In this document: positions 1-6,246 of the stretch, in pieces
Position numbering within the stretch: the first letter of the stretch is position 1
Layout of the letters: every line of letters begins with the position of its first letter
Origin: Syntrophomonadaceae bacterium
Lineage (GTDB): Bacteria > Bacillota > Dethiobacteria > PWVN01
Assembly (NCBI GenBank): GCA_003561835.1
Contig: PWVN01000197.1
Span: 1-8,005, forward strand
Direction of reading: 5' to 3'
Length of the DNA stretch: 8,005 bases
Notes under the pieces: generated by a model
Database searches by the model: none
The model's input: the letters and a program-made list of their open reading frames with translations, nothing else
Told to the model about the DNA's origin: nothing
Program-made: the position numbers and the translations under genes

Positions 1-180
1 AAGTGAAGGTGGTACGCAAACAAGCGCCTTAAAAGGAAATACCATGCTACAGATAAACTTATCTCTTATCTTCTTCTTTTGATGACACCCTACAACAGAT
101 GCCTGTACGCGATTCAGGCAAATGATAAAATCTGTTACCCTTTTAAAAACCTTAAGCTAATGAAATTCAGCATAGCGCAA

Positions 181-201
181 TCTGACTAAATTCTGACTAA
201 A
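181..201. repeat. Tandem direct repeat TCTGACTAAA x2
   Basis: Two exact copies of TCTGACTAAA lie at 181-190 and 192-201, an 11-base period, about 47 bases beyond the 3' end of tRNA-Arg. Short direct repeats spaced by about one helical turn near a tRNA 3' end are typical of arm-type binding sites for tyrosine recombinases. That role is inference; the repeat itself is seen directly. Confidence 0.5.
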
Positions 202-212
202 GCAAGTTTAGG

Positions 213-239
213 ATAAAAAGAAAAAGCCCCGGAAGGCTT
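213..239 (-). terminator. Intrinsic terminator of the tRNA operon
   Basis: On the minus strand, just past the tRNA-Arg CCA end, AAGCC (239-235) pairs with GGCTT (228-224) around a six-base loop, followed at once by a U-rich run (about CUUUUUCUUUUU, 226-215). The stem is short but GC-containing and the U tract is strong. It ends a transcript holding the three tRNAs. Confidence 0.7.
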
Positions 240-247
240 ATGTTTAC

Positions 248-324
<77 letters not shown>

Positions 325-329
325 GTATA

Positions 330-424
330 TGGCGGAGAGAGTGGGATTCGAACCCACGATACGAGTTTTAGCTCGTATAATCGCTTAGCAGGCGACCGCC
401 TTCGACCGGCTCGGCCATCTCTCC
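330..424 (-). tRNA. tRNA-Ser (anticodon GCU)
   Basis: Minus-strand type II tRNA with the long variable arm expected of tRNA-Ser (ACGAG pairing with CTCGT). The acceptor GGAGAGA pairs with TCTCTCC, followed by G and an encoded CCA (332-330). The T arm is GTGGG-TTCGAAT-CCCAC. The anticodon loop CTGCTAA gives GCU, decoding AGC and AGU. It is the middle gene of the operon and a substrate of the SerRS encoded at 3209-4486. Confidence 0.97.
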
Positions 425-457
425 GCGGTTTTACCGGGCTGCCCCTCCATCATGTGA

Positions 458-547
458 TGGCGGAGGGGGTGGGATTCGAACCCACGGCTCGCAGGACGAG
501 TCACTGGTTTTCAAGACCAGCTCCTTAAACCGCTCGGACACCCCTCC
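458..547 (-). tRNA. tRNA-Ser (anticodon UGA)
   Basis: First gene of the tRNA operon. The acceptor GGAGGGG pairs with CCCCTCC, followed by G and an encoded CCA (460-458). The T arm is GTGGG-TTCGAAT-CCCAC, and a long variable arm (ACTCGT with GCGAG nearby) marks it as tRNA-Ser. The anticodon loop CTTGAAA gives UGA, decoding UCA and other UCN codons by wobble. The CCA end and the 33-base spacer that follows form a small inverted repeat (447-460). Confidence 0.97.
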
Positions 548-560
548 CGGCGCATAGTAA

Positions 561-590
561 AGTATAACACAAGAGAGACGCCATAGTCAA
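561..590 (-). promoter_or_regulatory. Sigma-A promoter of the tRNA operon
   Basis: On the minus strand a -35 box TTGACT (590-585) and a -10 box TATACT (566-561) are separated by 18 bases. Each matches the sigma-70/sigma-A consensus at 5 of 6 positions. Predicted transcription starts near 554, a few bases before the mature 5' end of tRNA-Ser(UGA) at 547, which is the usual layout for a tRNA operon. Confidence 0.8.
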
Positions 591-610
591 GAAGGGCGCT
601 GCCTTGCTGC

Positions 611-649
611 CTTCCCGTCAGTAGTCCCCGTCAGTCTTCCCGTCAGTAG
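611..649. repeat. Short direct repeats over the iclR stop codon
   Basis: The 14-base unit CTTCCCGTCAGTAG occurs exactly at 611-624 and 636-649, with a shorter copy CCCCGTCAG at 626-634 between them. The right copy contains the TGA stop and last codons of the regulator gene, so the other copies look like duplications of the gene's 3' end. A slippage product is the simplest reading. Confidence 0.6.
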
Positions 650-1437
650 CTCGGCGGGTCGTCCCACCCCATGAGGTGAGAAATCTGCCTGGCTGTATCG
701 ATAACCAGGGGGATCAGTTCATCCTGGAGATACTCATCAGACATACGGGTTTGGGGACCGGAAAGGCTGATGGCTGCTACCGTTTTTCCCTCATGGTTGC
801 TTACTGGGGCTGCCACGCAGCGCACATCTTCCTCAAGTTCGCCCAGATCCAGGGAATACCCCTGCTTCCTGATCAGGGACAATTCCTTTTTCAAGTCTTC
901 GACATTGGTGATGGTTTTATCCGTATAGCTCTGGAAGGAAAAACTTCGGGCCAGGCGGTTTATTTCATAATCATTCAGGGACGCCAGCAGAGCTTTGCCC
1001 GAACCGGTGCAGTAGGAAGGTCCCCGGGTGCCGGGGCTGGCGAACATCTTGATGATGTTGTGGGTCTCCACCTGATCGATATAGACCACTTCCCCTTCCA
1101 CCAGGATGGCCAGGTTTGCCGTCTCATTGCTTTTATCCACCAGTTTCTTGAGAAAGGGTTTGGCCACGGAACGGATGTCCAGGGAGTAGAGGGCCTTGTT
1201 GCCGACCTCAAAACTCTTGATGCCCAAGCGGTATTTTCCCATGTAGGGATCTTGCTCCACGTACCCCCAAACCATCAGGGTGTTCAAAAGCCTGTGAACG
1301 GTGCTGATGTTCAAGCCCAGCTGCTTGCTGATGGAACTCAACTTCATGGGAGAACCTTCCTGGGCCAGGGCGTCCATGATGGCCAGGGCCCGTTCTACGG
1401 ATTGAACCGTTTTGGCTTTGTTGTTTTTATCATCCAT
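643..1437 (-). CDS. IclR-family transcriptional regulator
   Basis: A 264-residue DNA-binding regulator of the usual IclR length (about 250-280). The N-terminal winged helix-turn-helix spans about residues 10-75: VERALAIMDAL, then MKLSSISKQLGLN and recognition helix STVHRLLNTL, then the wing with MGKYRLG. The C-terminal effector-binding domain (about 85-255) shows the family signatures GTRGPSYCTGSGKALLA and RCVAAPV with AAISLSGP. Such proteins bind small metabolites, often carbon-catabolism intermediates, and repress or activate nearby operons; the ligand cannot be read from sequence. The ATG start at 1437 has GAGGAGG about nine bases upstream. It lies 85 bases downstream of gdhA in the same direction, separated by a hairpin, so partial co-transcription is possible. 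Control of gdhA is a guess from position. Its 3' end falls in a short direct repeat. Confidence 0.93.
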   Translation of the reverse strand: MDDKNNKAKTVQSVERALAIMDALAQEGSPMKLSSISKQLGLNISTVHRLLNTLMVWGYVEQDPYMGKYRLGIKSFEVGNKALYSLDIRSVAKPFLKKLVDKSNETANLAILVEGEVVYIDQVETHNIIKMFASPGTRGPSYCTGSGKALLASLNDYEINRLARSFSFQSYTDKTITNVEDLKKELSLIRKQGYSLDLGELEEDVRCVAAPVSNHEGKTVAAISLSGPQTRMSDEYLQDELIPLVIDTARQISHLMGWDDPPSY

Positions 1438-1486
1438 AACCCGCCGCCTCCTCGCATGGGTCCTGCGTCAAGGGATAAAGAAGGAA

Positions 1487-1513
1487 TAGAGGGCTCCGTG
1501 GAGAAGCCCTCTA
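1487..1513 (-). terminator. Hairpin, probable weak terminator after gdhA
   Basis: A perfect 9-bp stem (TAGAGGGCT at 1487-1495 with AGCCCTCTA at 1505-1513) with a nine-base loop lies between the gdhA stop and the regulator start. Read on the minus strand it is followed by TTCCTTCTTT, only moderately U-rich. It probably ends or attenuates the gdhA transcript, leaving the regulator at lower expression. Confidence 0.55.
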
Positions 1514-1522
1514 CCTCTGCTA

Positions 1523-2800
1523 TCAGGAATGCCCCAGCCAACCCCGGATCCGCATGGCCTCCGCCAGGCGGGTCACTGCCAGCATGTAGGCACCGTCCCG
1601 CATGGAAAGGGGTTCGGTCTGGCATTTGCACTGGTCTGTATAGAGGTCATAGACTTCTTTGAAGGAGCAAACCATGGTGTTTTCCAGGCGCTCGGCCACT
1701 TCTTCCGCCGTCCAGTAGTAGCTGTAATTGTTCTGCACCCATTCAAAGTAGGATACGGTGACGCCGCCGGCGTTGCAGAGGATGTCGGGGATCATCAGAA
1801 TGCCCCGTTCCGTCAGCACCGCATCGCCTTCAGGGGTGGTGGGACCGTTGGCGGCTTCGGCCACGATTTTTGCCTTGATGGTGGCGGCCCGCTCCGCATT
1901 GATCTGGTTTTCCAGGGCTGCCGGAACCATGATATCGCAGTCCACGGCAAAGAACTCATCGGTGGTGAGCTTCTGGCTCCCGGGAAAGCCCACGACGGAA
2001 CCCGTTTCCTTTTTGTAAAGCAGCAGTTCCTTGGGGTCCATTCCTGCGGGGTTGTACGCCGCCCCCGAGCTGTCGGCCACAGCCACGATGCTGCTGCCGT
2101 GAGCGGCAATCAGGGTGGCCAGGATGCTGCCGGCATTTCCGTAGCCCTGCACAGCAACTTTAGCCTCGGGAAGCTTGATGCCCAGGGTAGCGGCGGCCTC
2201 CCGGATGGTTATCATAACGCCGCTGGCGGTGGCTTCGTTGCGGCCCACGGAACCCCCCATGCTCAGAGGTTTCCCCGTGACCACGCCCAGGTCGTTGTAG
2301 CCCTTCACTTTGCTGTATTCATCAGCCATCCAGGCCATAATCTGCGCATTGGTGTATACATCGGGGGCAGGAATGTCCTTTTCGCTGCCGATGTTGTTGG
2401 CTATAGCCCGGATATAAGCCCTGGAAAGTTTCTCCAGTTCCCTCTTGGAGAGTTTTCTTGGGTCCACGGTGACGCCGCCTTTGCCGCCGCCGAAGGGGCT
2501 GCCTACCACGGCACACTTCATGGTCATCCACACGGAGAGGGCCTTTACTTCTTCGAAATAGACATCGGGATGAAAGCGAATCCCCCCCTTGTAGGGGCCA
2601 AGGACGTTGTTGTGCTGGGAACGGTAACCGGTAAAAGTCTTAACACTACCGTCATCCATCTCCACCTGGAAGGATACTACCACGACCCTCCTGGGCTCTT
2701 TAAGGATTTGATAGACTGCCGGCTCCAGATTTAACATGTTCACAATTCTTTCGAGCTGTTTCTGAACCGCGGCAAAACTGTCATCTTTTTTTACTGGCAA
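1523..2800 (-). CDS. gdhA: Glutamate dehydrogenase, NAD-type
   Basis: Catalyses reversible oxidative deamination of glutamate to 2-oxoglutarate and ammonium in the cytoplasm. Starting at TTG 2800 gives 425 residues, normal for bacterial hexameric enzymes. The dimerisation and substrate domain comes first: GPYKGGIRFHP (K71), MTMKCA (K95), PFGGGKGG with catalytic-type lysine K107, and PAPDVYT with the catalytic aspartate D147. The Rossmann domain follows: TGKPLSMGGSVGR, dinucleotide motif VQGYGNAG (about 217-224) and an acidic residue D243 in VAVADSSG, which favours NAD over NADP. SYFEWVQN near 350 is a family signature. TTG is chosen because AAAGGGGAG precedes it by six bases and the product begins like known family members; an in-frame GTG at 2863 would overlap its own Shine-Dalgarno. 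It has its own promoter and long leader and is followed by an IclR-type regulator. A catabolic RocG/GudB-like role is likely but inferred. Confidence 0.95.
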   Translation of the reverse strand: MPVKKDDSFAAVQKQLERIVNMLNLEPAVYQILKEPRRVVVVSFQVEMDDGSVKTFTGYRSQHNNVLGPYKGGIRFHPDVYFEEVKALSVWMTMKCAVVGSPFGGGKGGVTVDPRKLSKRELEKLSRAYIRAIANNIGSEKDIPAPDVYTNAQIMAWMADEYSKVKGYNDLGVVTGKPLSMGGSVGRNEATASGVMITIREAAATLGIKLPEAKVAVQGYGNAGSILATLIAAHGSSIVAVADSSGAAYNPAGMDPKELLLYKKETGSVVGFPGSQKLTTDEFFAVDCDIMVPAALENQINAERAATIKAKIVAEAANGPTTPEGDAVLTERGILMIPDILCNAGGVTVSYFEWVQNNYSYYWTAEEVAERLENTMVCSFKEVYDLYTDQCKCQTEPLSMRDGAYMLAVTRLAEAMRIRGWLGHS

Positions 2801-2806
2801 AACAAA

Positions 2807-2815
2807 CTCCCCTTT
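2807..2815 (-). promoter_or_regulatory. Ribosome binding site that fixes the gdhA TTG start
   Basis: AAAGGGGAG on the minus strand (2815-2807) lies six bases before TTG 2800-2798. A second strong Shine-Dalgarno, AAGGAGG (2869-2863), sits further upstream but runs directly into the in-frame GTG 2863 with no spacer, so it cannot serve that codon in the normal way. Confidence 0.7.
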
Positions 2816-2910
2816 CTCAAAGTGAATTCCGGAAACGCACCTCTTCAGGGCCCCCCTCAGCACCTCCTTGTAGGATATGTACCTTTTGTAACAAACCCTG
2901 CGCTTTTCAT

Positions 2911-2939
2911 ATTATAAAACAAACTACCGGAACTTACAG
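2911..2939 (-). promoter_or_regulatory. Probable sigma-A promoter of gdhA
   Basis: A perfect -10 box TATAAT (2916-2911) lies 17 bases from a weak -35 (CTGTAA, 2939-2934). Just upstream is a very AT-rich block (about 2950-2979, with A and T tracts) that could act as an UP element and compensate for the poor -35. Predicted start near 2904 gives a leader of about 100 bases before the TTG start. Confidence 0.6.
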
Positions 2940-3001
2940 GAACAAACAAGATATATTTTTATTTTTTTCTAAATAATTACCTCGCAAGAATGGTGCTAAA
3001 T

Positions 3002-3209
3002 AGGGTCCATGGCGCCCTCAACCCGGGGAGGCCCCGGAAAACCTGAGGTTTCTGTCCTTTTACCATGCACAAACCTTCCATAACTGCAGACGCAAATAGG
3101 CCCTTCCGATGCATAAAAGCATCGTCAGGGCCGGTGTGCTGCCAATTTTCTCGCACATAAAAGCGTTTATTTCATACGGCACTGCATGATGCAGCCGTGC
3201 ATGGACCCT
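3002..3209 (-). ncRNA. Candidate structured RNA or repeat element between serS and gdhA
   Basis: No gene is supported here; instead there is dense inverted-repeat structure, seen directly. Outer arms CATGGACCCT (3200-3209) and AGGGTCCATG (3002-3011) are exact complements, 10 bp. Inside, in minus-strand order: a 9-bp hairpin with a two-base bulge (3198-3176); a 5-bp hairpin TGTGC/GCACA (3157-3135); a 12-bp hairpin (3132-3099) made of GGCCCT/AGGGCC and CGATGC/GCATCG joined by a symmetric GA/GA internal loop and capped by TTTTAT; a 5-bp hairpin AAACC/GGTTT (3051-3039); and a 6-bp GC hairpin (3037-3023). The minus strand is preferred because tandem GA pairs are stable while the plus strand would have UC/UC. 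The 5' outer arm can pair instead with GTGCATGG at 3070-3063. No known family is recognised and no U-rich terminator tail is seen. It could also be DNA-level repeats or a serS 3' untranslated region. Confidence 0.35.
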
Positions 3210-4486
3210 TAGCGGGGCTGCAGCCTCTCCAGCCCTCCCATATAGGGTTTCAGAACCTCCGGGATGCCGACGCTGCCGTCGGCTTCCTGATAGTTCTCCA
3301 GGATGGCCGCCACCGTCCGGCCTATGGCCACACCGGAACCGTTGAGGGTATGGACATAGCGGGCCTTCTCCCCGGGGCCGGGGCGGTAGCGGATTCCCGC
3401 CCTGCGGGCCTGGAAGTCCCAGAAGTTGCTGCAGGAGGAGATCTCCCGGTAGGTATCGTAGGAAGGGAGCCACACTTCCAGGTCATATTTCTTGGCGGCG
3501 GCAAAGCCCAGGTCCCCAGTGCACATGAGGACCACCCGGTAAGGCAGTTTCAGGAGTTTTAAGACTTCTTCCGCATCCCGCACCAGGGATTCCAATTCAT
3601 CGTTGGAATCCTCCGGGCGGCAGAATTTGACCAACTCCACCTTGTTGAACTGGTGCTGGCGGATGAGCCCCCGGGTATCCCGGCCGTGGGCGCCGGCTTC
3701 CGCCCGGAAGCAGGCGCTGTAGGCAGCGTAATAGAGGGGCAGTTTCTCCCCGTCCAGGATCTCTTCCCGGTGGAGGTTGGTTACGGGCACTTCCGCCGTC
3801 GGGATCAAATAGTAATCCGTGTTCTGGACCCGAAAGGCGTCCTCTTCAAATTTGGGCAGCTGCCCCGTGCCCACCATGCTGTGCCGGTGCACCATGAAAG
3901 GGGGAAATACTTCCCGGTAGCTGTGCTTTTCCGTATGCAGGTCCAGCATGAAATTGATCAAGGACCGCTCCAGCCGGGCCCCGGCCCCGATCAGGAAGGC
4001 AAAGCGGGAACCCGTGACTTTCCCTGCCCCCTCAAAATCCAGGATGCCCAGGTCCCGGCCCAGGTCCCAGTGGGCCCTGGGGGGAAAGGAGAAGGTGGGC
4101 GGTTCTCCCACATGGCGCACAGGAACGTTCTCCTCTTCCGTGTGGCCGACGGGAACCCCCTCCAGGGGGATGTTGGGGAAGTTCAGCAAAATCCCTTCCA
4201 TCTCTTCCTCGACCCGGCGAATTTCCTCATCCAGGGCCTTGATGTCTGCCGAAACCCGCCGCATGTCCTGGATCATATCCCCGGCATCCCGACCCGCCTT
4301 CTTGCTCCGGGCGATTTCCTCGGATACGGAATTGCGCCGGCTTTTTAGCTGCTCCACCTTGAAGATGTTTTCCCGGCGCTTCTCTTCCAGCTGCAAAAAC
4401 TCCTGCAGCTGGCCTTCCTCCCCTTTATCCCGCATGGCTTTGGCCACGATATCCGGGTTTTCCCGGACGAACTTCATGTCTAACAT
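3209..4486 (-). CDS. serS: Seryl-tRNA synthetase
   Basis: Class II synthetase that charges tRNA-Ser (and, where present, tRNA-Sec) with serine in the cytoplasm. It has 425 residues, standard for the bacterial enzyme. The N terminus MLDMKFVRENPDIV is the classic SerRS opening; residues about 27-100 form the long antiparallel coiled-coil arm that grips the tRNA-Ser variable arm. The catalytic domain shows the serine-binding TAE (230-232), motif 2 with CFRAEAGAHGRDTRG (R261, E263), and motif 3 GSGVAIGR (383-390) followed by AILENYQ. The ATG at 4486 follows GGGAGG by eight bases. It lies 59 bases downstream of argS without a convincing terminator, so the two are probably co-transcribed. No T-box leader is seen in front of it. 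Two of its tRNA substrates are encoded at 330-547. The last base of its stop codon begins the outer repeat arm of the structured region. Confidence 0.98.
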   Translation of the reverse strand: MLDMKFVRENPDIVAKAMRDKGEEGQLQEFLQLEEKRRENIFKVEQLKSRRNSVSEEIARSKKAGRDAGDMIQDMRRVSADIKALDEEIRRVEEEMEGILLNFPNIPLEGVPVGHTEEENVPVRHVGEPPTFSFPPRAHWDLGRDLGILDFEGAGKVTGSRFAFLIGAGARLERSLINFMLDLHTEKHSYREVFPPFMVHRHSMVGTGQLPKFEEDAFRVQNTDYYLIPTAEVPVTNLHREEILDGEKLPLYYAAYSACFRAEAGAHGRDTRGLIRQHQFNKVELVKFCRPEDSNDELESLVRDAEEVLKLLKLPYRVVLMCTGDLGFAAAKKYDLEVWLPSYDTYREISSCSNFWDFQARRAGIRYRPGPGEKARYVHTLNGSGVAIGRTVAAILENYQEADGSVGIPEVLKPYMGGLERLQPR

Positions 4487-4546
4487 CTTTGTGCCTCCCT
4501 GTTTCCTGTAATTGAACGCCCGCAGAGATTTCCCCCGGGCAGGGGA

Positions 4547-6241
4547 CTACATTTCCTCGGGAGCTTCGATGCCCAGGAGGTAGAGCCCCTGGGCCAGGAC
4601 CCGGCGGACGGCATCAGCCAGAAGGAGCCGGGCCTGTTTGATGTCCCCCTGGGCCTTGAGAACGGGGCAGTGGTGGTAAAACTGGTTGAAGTCCCGGGCC
4701 AGGTCGACGAGGTAGCGGGCTATGACCGAGGGCTTGTTCAAATCAGCGGCCCGCTCCACTGCCTCGGGGAAACGTCCCAGCTGCAGCAGCAGGGCTTCCT
4801 CCTCTTTGGCCGTGTAGGCCTCCCCCTGCAGGGGGGCCGTTTGCGAGGGGGCTTCCCTGCGCAGGATGCTGCAGATGCGGGCGTGGGAATACTGGATGTA
4901 GGGGCCTGTCTCCCCCGAAAAGTCCAGGATCTTTTCCCAGTCAAATTCCACATCCTTGATGCGGTCGTTGCTCAGATCCCCGAAGATGACGGCGCCGATG
5001 CCCACCTGCCGGGCCACTCTTTCCTTATCCGCCAGGGATGGGTTTTTCTCCCCGATAATATCCAGGGACAGCTGCACCGCCTTGTTCAGGACCTCCTCCA
5101 GCAGGACCACTTTGCCCTTGCGGGTGGACATCTTGCCGTCCTTGAAGCGGACCAGGCCAAAGGGCACATGCCGGCAGCGGTCAGCCCATTCAAGCCCCAT
5201 CAGCTCCAGGACTTTGAAGAATTGTTTGAAGTGGAGGATCTGGTCCGCCCCCACCACATAGAGGGCTTTGGCGAAGCGGTAGGTCTCATACCGGTAGAAA
5301 GCGGCGCTCAGGTCCCGGGTCACGTAGAGGGTGGCCCCGTCGGACTTCCGCAACAGGCAGGGGGGTATATCCTCCCCCAGGTCCACGATCAGGGCCCCCT
5401 GGCTCTCCCGGGTGATCCCCTTATTGACAATTTCTTCTATGGTGCTGTCCAGGCGGTCGTTGTAGAAGCTCTCTCCCTGGTAGCTGTCAAAGTCAATCCC
5501 CAGGATTTGATAGATTCTTTTGAACTCCCTGAGGCTTAAGTCCCGGAAAGTCTGCCACAGGTCCAGGGTTTCCCGGTTTCCCTCCTCCAGCTTCTTGAAC
5601 CAGTAACGCCCCTCATCATCCAACCGGGGGTTCTTCTCCCCCTCTTCGTGGAAGCGGACGTAGAGCTGAAACAGGTGGCCGATGGGGTCCCGGTTCAGTT
5701 GGCCTTTGGAACCCCACCTTTTGTAGGCGGTGATGATCTTGCCAAACTGGGTCCCCCAATCCCCCAGGTGGTTGATGCCCACGGCCCTGTACCCCAAAAA
5801 GGTGTAGATGCGGTGCAGGGAGTGGCCGATGACGGTGGAGCGAAGGTGCCCCACTCCAAAGGGTTTGGCGATGTTGGGAGAGGAAAAGTCGATGACCACG
5901 GCCCTGCCGCCGCCCCGGGATGAAGAACCGTAGGCCTGGCCTTCCTGCCGGATGCGGGAGAGGATGTCGGCTGCCAGCACAGACCGTTTCAGGACAAAAT
6001 TCAAATAGGGCCCGGCACTGGTTACCCGTTCCAGCAGGGGGTTCTCGCCCAGTTCCCCGGCCAGCCGGGCGGCGATCTCCGCCGGCGGCTGTTTGAAGGC
6101 CCGGGCCAGCCGGAAACAGGGGAAGGCGTAATCCCCCAGATCCACGTTGGGAGGCACTTCCAGGAGGGGCTGGATTTCTTCCCGGCCAAGGCCGGTGGGT
6201 TCCTCCAGGATGAGGGCTAGCTGTTCTTTAAAATGTTCCAT
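4547..6241 (-). CDS. argS: Arginyl-tRNA synthetase
   Basis: Class I synthetase attaching arginine to tRNA-Arg; this family needs bound tRNA for amino acid activation. With ATG 6241 it has 564 residues, the normal size. The N-terminal add-1 domain covers about 1-95 (VDLGDYAFPCFRLAR). The Rossmann catalytic core begins with FSSPNIAKPFGVGHLRST, whose GVGH (129-132) replaces the usual HIGH, then INHLGDWGTQFGK. The KMSKS-equivalent is KMSTR (370-374). The DALR anticodon-binding domain starts near QYSHARICSI (449) and ends LGIEAPEEM. This is the SPNIAKPF/KMSTRKG sub-type, not the NPTG...HLGH type of Bacillus subtilis. The start is set by GGGAGG five bases upstream; the frame stays open to GTG 6325, but that region holds the promoter. 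It is the first gene of an argS-serS unit with its own sigma-A promoter. Confidence 0.98.
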   Translation of the reverse strand: MEHFKEQLALILEEPTGLGREEIQPLLEVPPNVDLGDYAFPCFRLARAFKQPPAEIAARLAGELGENPLLERVTSAGPYLNFVLKRSVLAADILSRIRQEGQAYGSSSRGGGRAVVIDFSSPNIAKPFGVGHLRSTVIGHSLHRIYTFLGYRAVGINHLGDWGTQFGKIITAYKRWGSKGQLNRDPIGHLFQLYVRFHEEGEKNPRLDDEGRYWFKKLEEGNRETLDLWQTFRDLSLREFKRIYQILGIDFDSYQGESFYNDRLDSTIEEIVNKGITRESQGALIVDLGEDIPPCLLRKSDGATLYVTRDLSAAFYRYETYRFAKALYVVGADQILHFKQFFKVLELMGLEWADRCRHVPFGLVRFKDGKMSTRKGKVVLLEEVLNKAVQLSLDIIGEKNPSLADKERVARQVGIGAVIFGDLSNDRIKDVEFDWEKILDFSGETGPYIQYSHARICSILRREAPSQTAPLQGEAYTAKEEEALLLQLGRFPEAVERAADLNKPSVIARYLVDLARDFNQFYHHCPVLKAQGDIKQARLLLADAVRRVLAQGLYLLGIEAPEEM

Positions 6242-6246
6242 GGAAA

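Larger units (their letters stand above)
1..247. other. AT-rich stretch without a supported gene; possible end of an integrated element
   Basis: No convincing coding region is visible. On the plus strand a short reading frame runs in from the left edge and stops at TAA 30-32 (last residues VKVVRKQAP), and another is open to about 80, but neither is long enough to support a gene. Composition is about 38% GC over 1-240, well below the GC-rich genes to the right. It holds nested inverted repeats (AACAGAT 94-100 with ATCTGTT 130-136; TGCCTG 100-105 with CAGGCA 115-120), a tandem 10-base direct repeat (181-190 and 192-201) and the tRNA operon terminator (213-239). The setting next to the 3' end of a tRNA-Arg gene fits the flank of an integrated element, but no integrase is visible. 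Confidence 0.4.

Noticed and set aside
3..32. Plus-strand gene 3' end at the left edge (VKVVRKQAP then TAA)
   Set aside because: Ten codons at the window edge cannot be told from chance; no other support.
2801..2863. Longer gdhA product from GTG 2863
   Set aside because: Its Shine-Dalgarno runs directly into the start codon with no spacer; the TTG at 2800 has proper spacing and gives the family's usual N terminus and length.
3099..3132. Hammerhead-like string CTGACGA followed by a stem and GAA on the minus strand
   Set aside because: The GA and CGA bases needed for the core are instead paired in a continuous helix, GAAA does not follow stem II directly, and stems I and III with a cleavage site are not formed.
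3002..3209. SRP RNA gene (GGAAGGG string near CTGCAG on the minus strand, close to serS)
   Set aside because: The conserved domain IV pattern with GGAAG opposite AGCAGC is absent.
3060..3473. Open frame of 137 codons on the minus strand across the serS 3' end
   Set aside because: Most of it is an out-of-frame shadow of serS; no ribosome binding site or recognisable domain.
3197..4348. Plus-strand open frames opposite serS, and similar ones opposite argS, gdhA and iclR
   Set aside because: They are antisense shadows of well-supported genes in GC-rich DNA, without recognisable domains.
4487..4546. T-box or terminator between argS and serS
   Set aside because: The gap has only a weak 5-bp GCCCG/CGGGC inverted repeat with a 13-base loop and no U tract or T-box motif.
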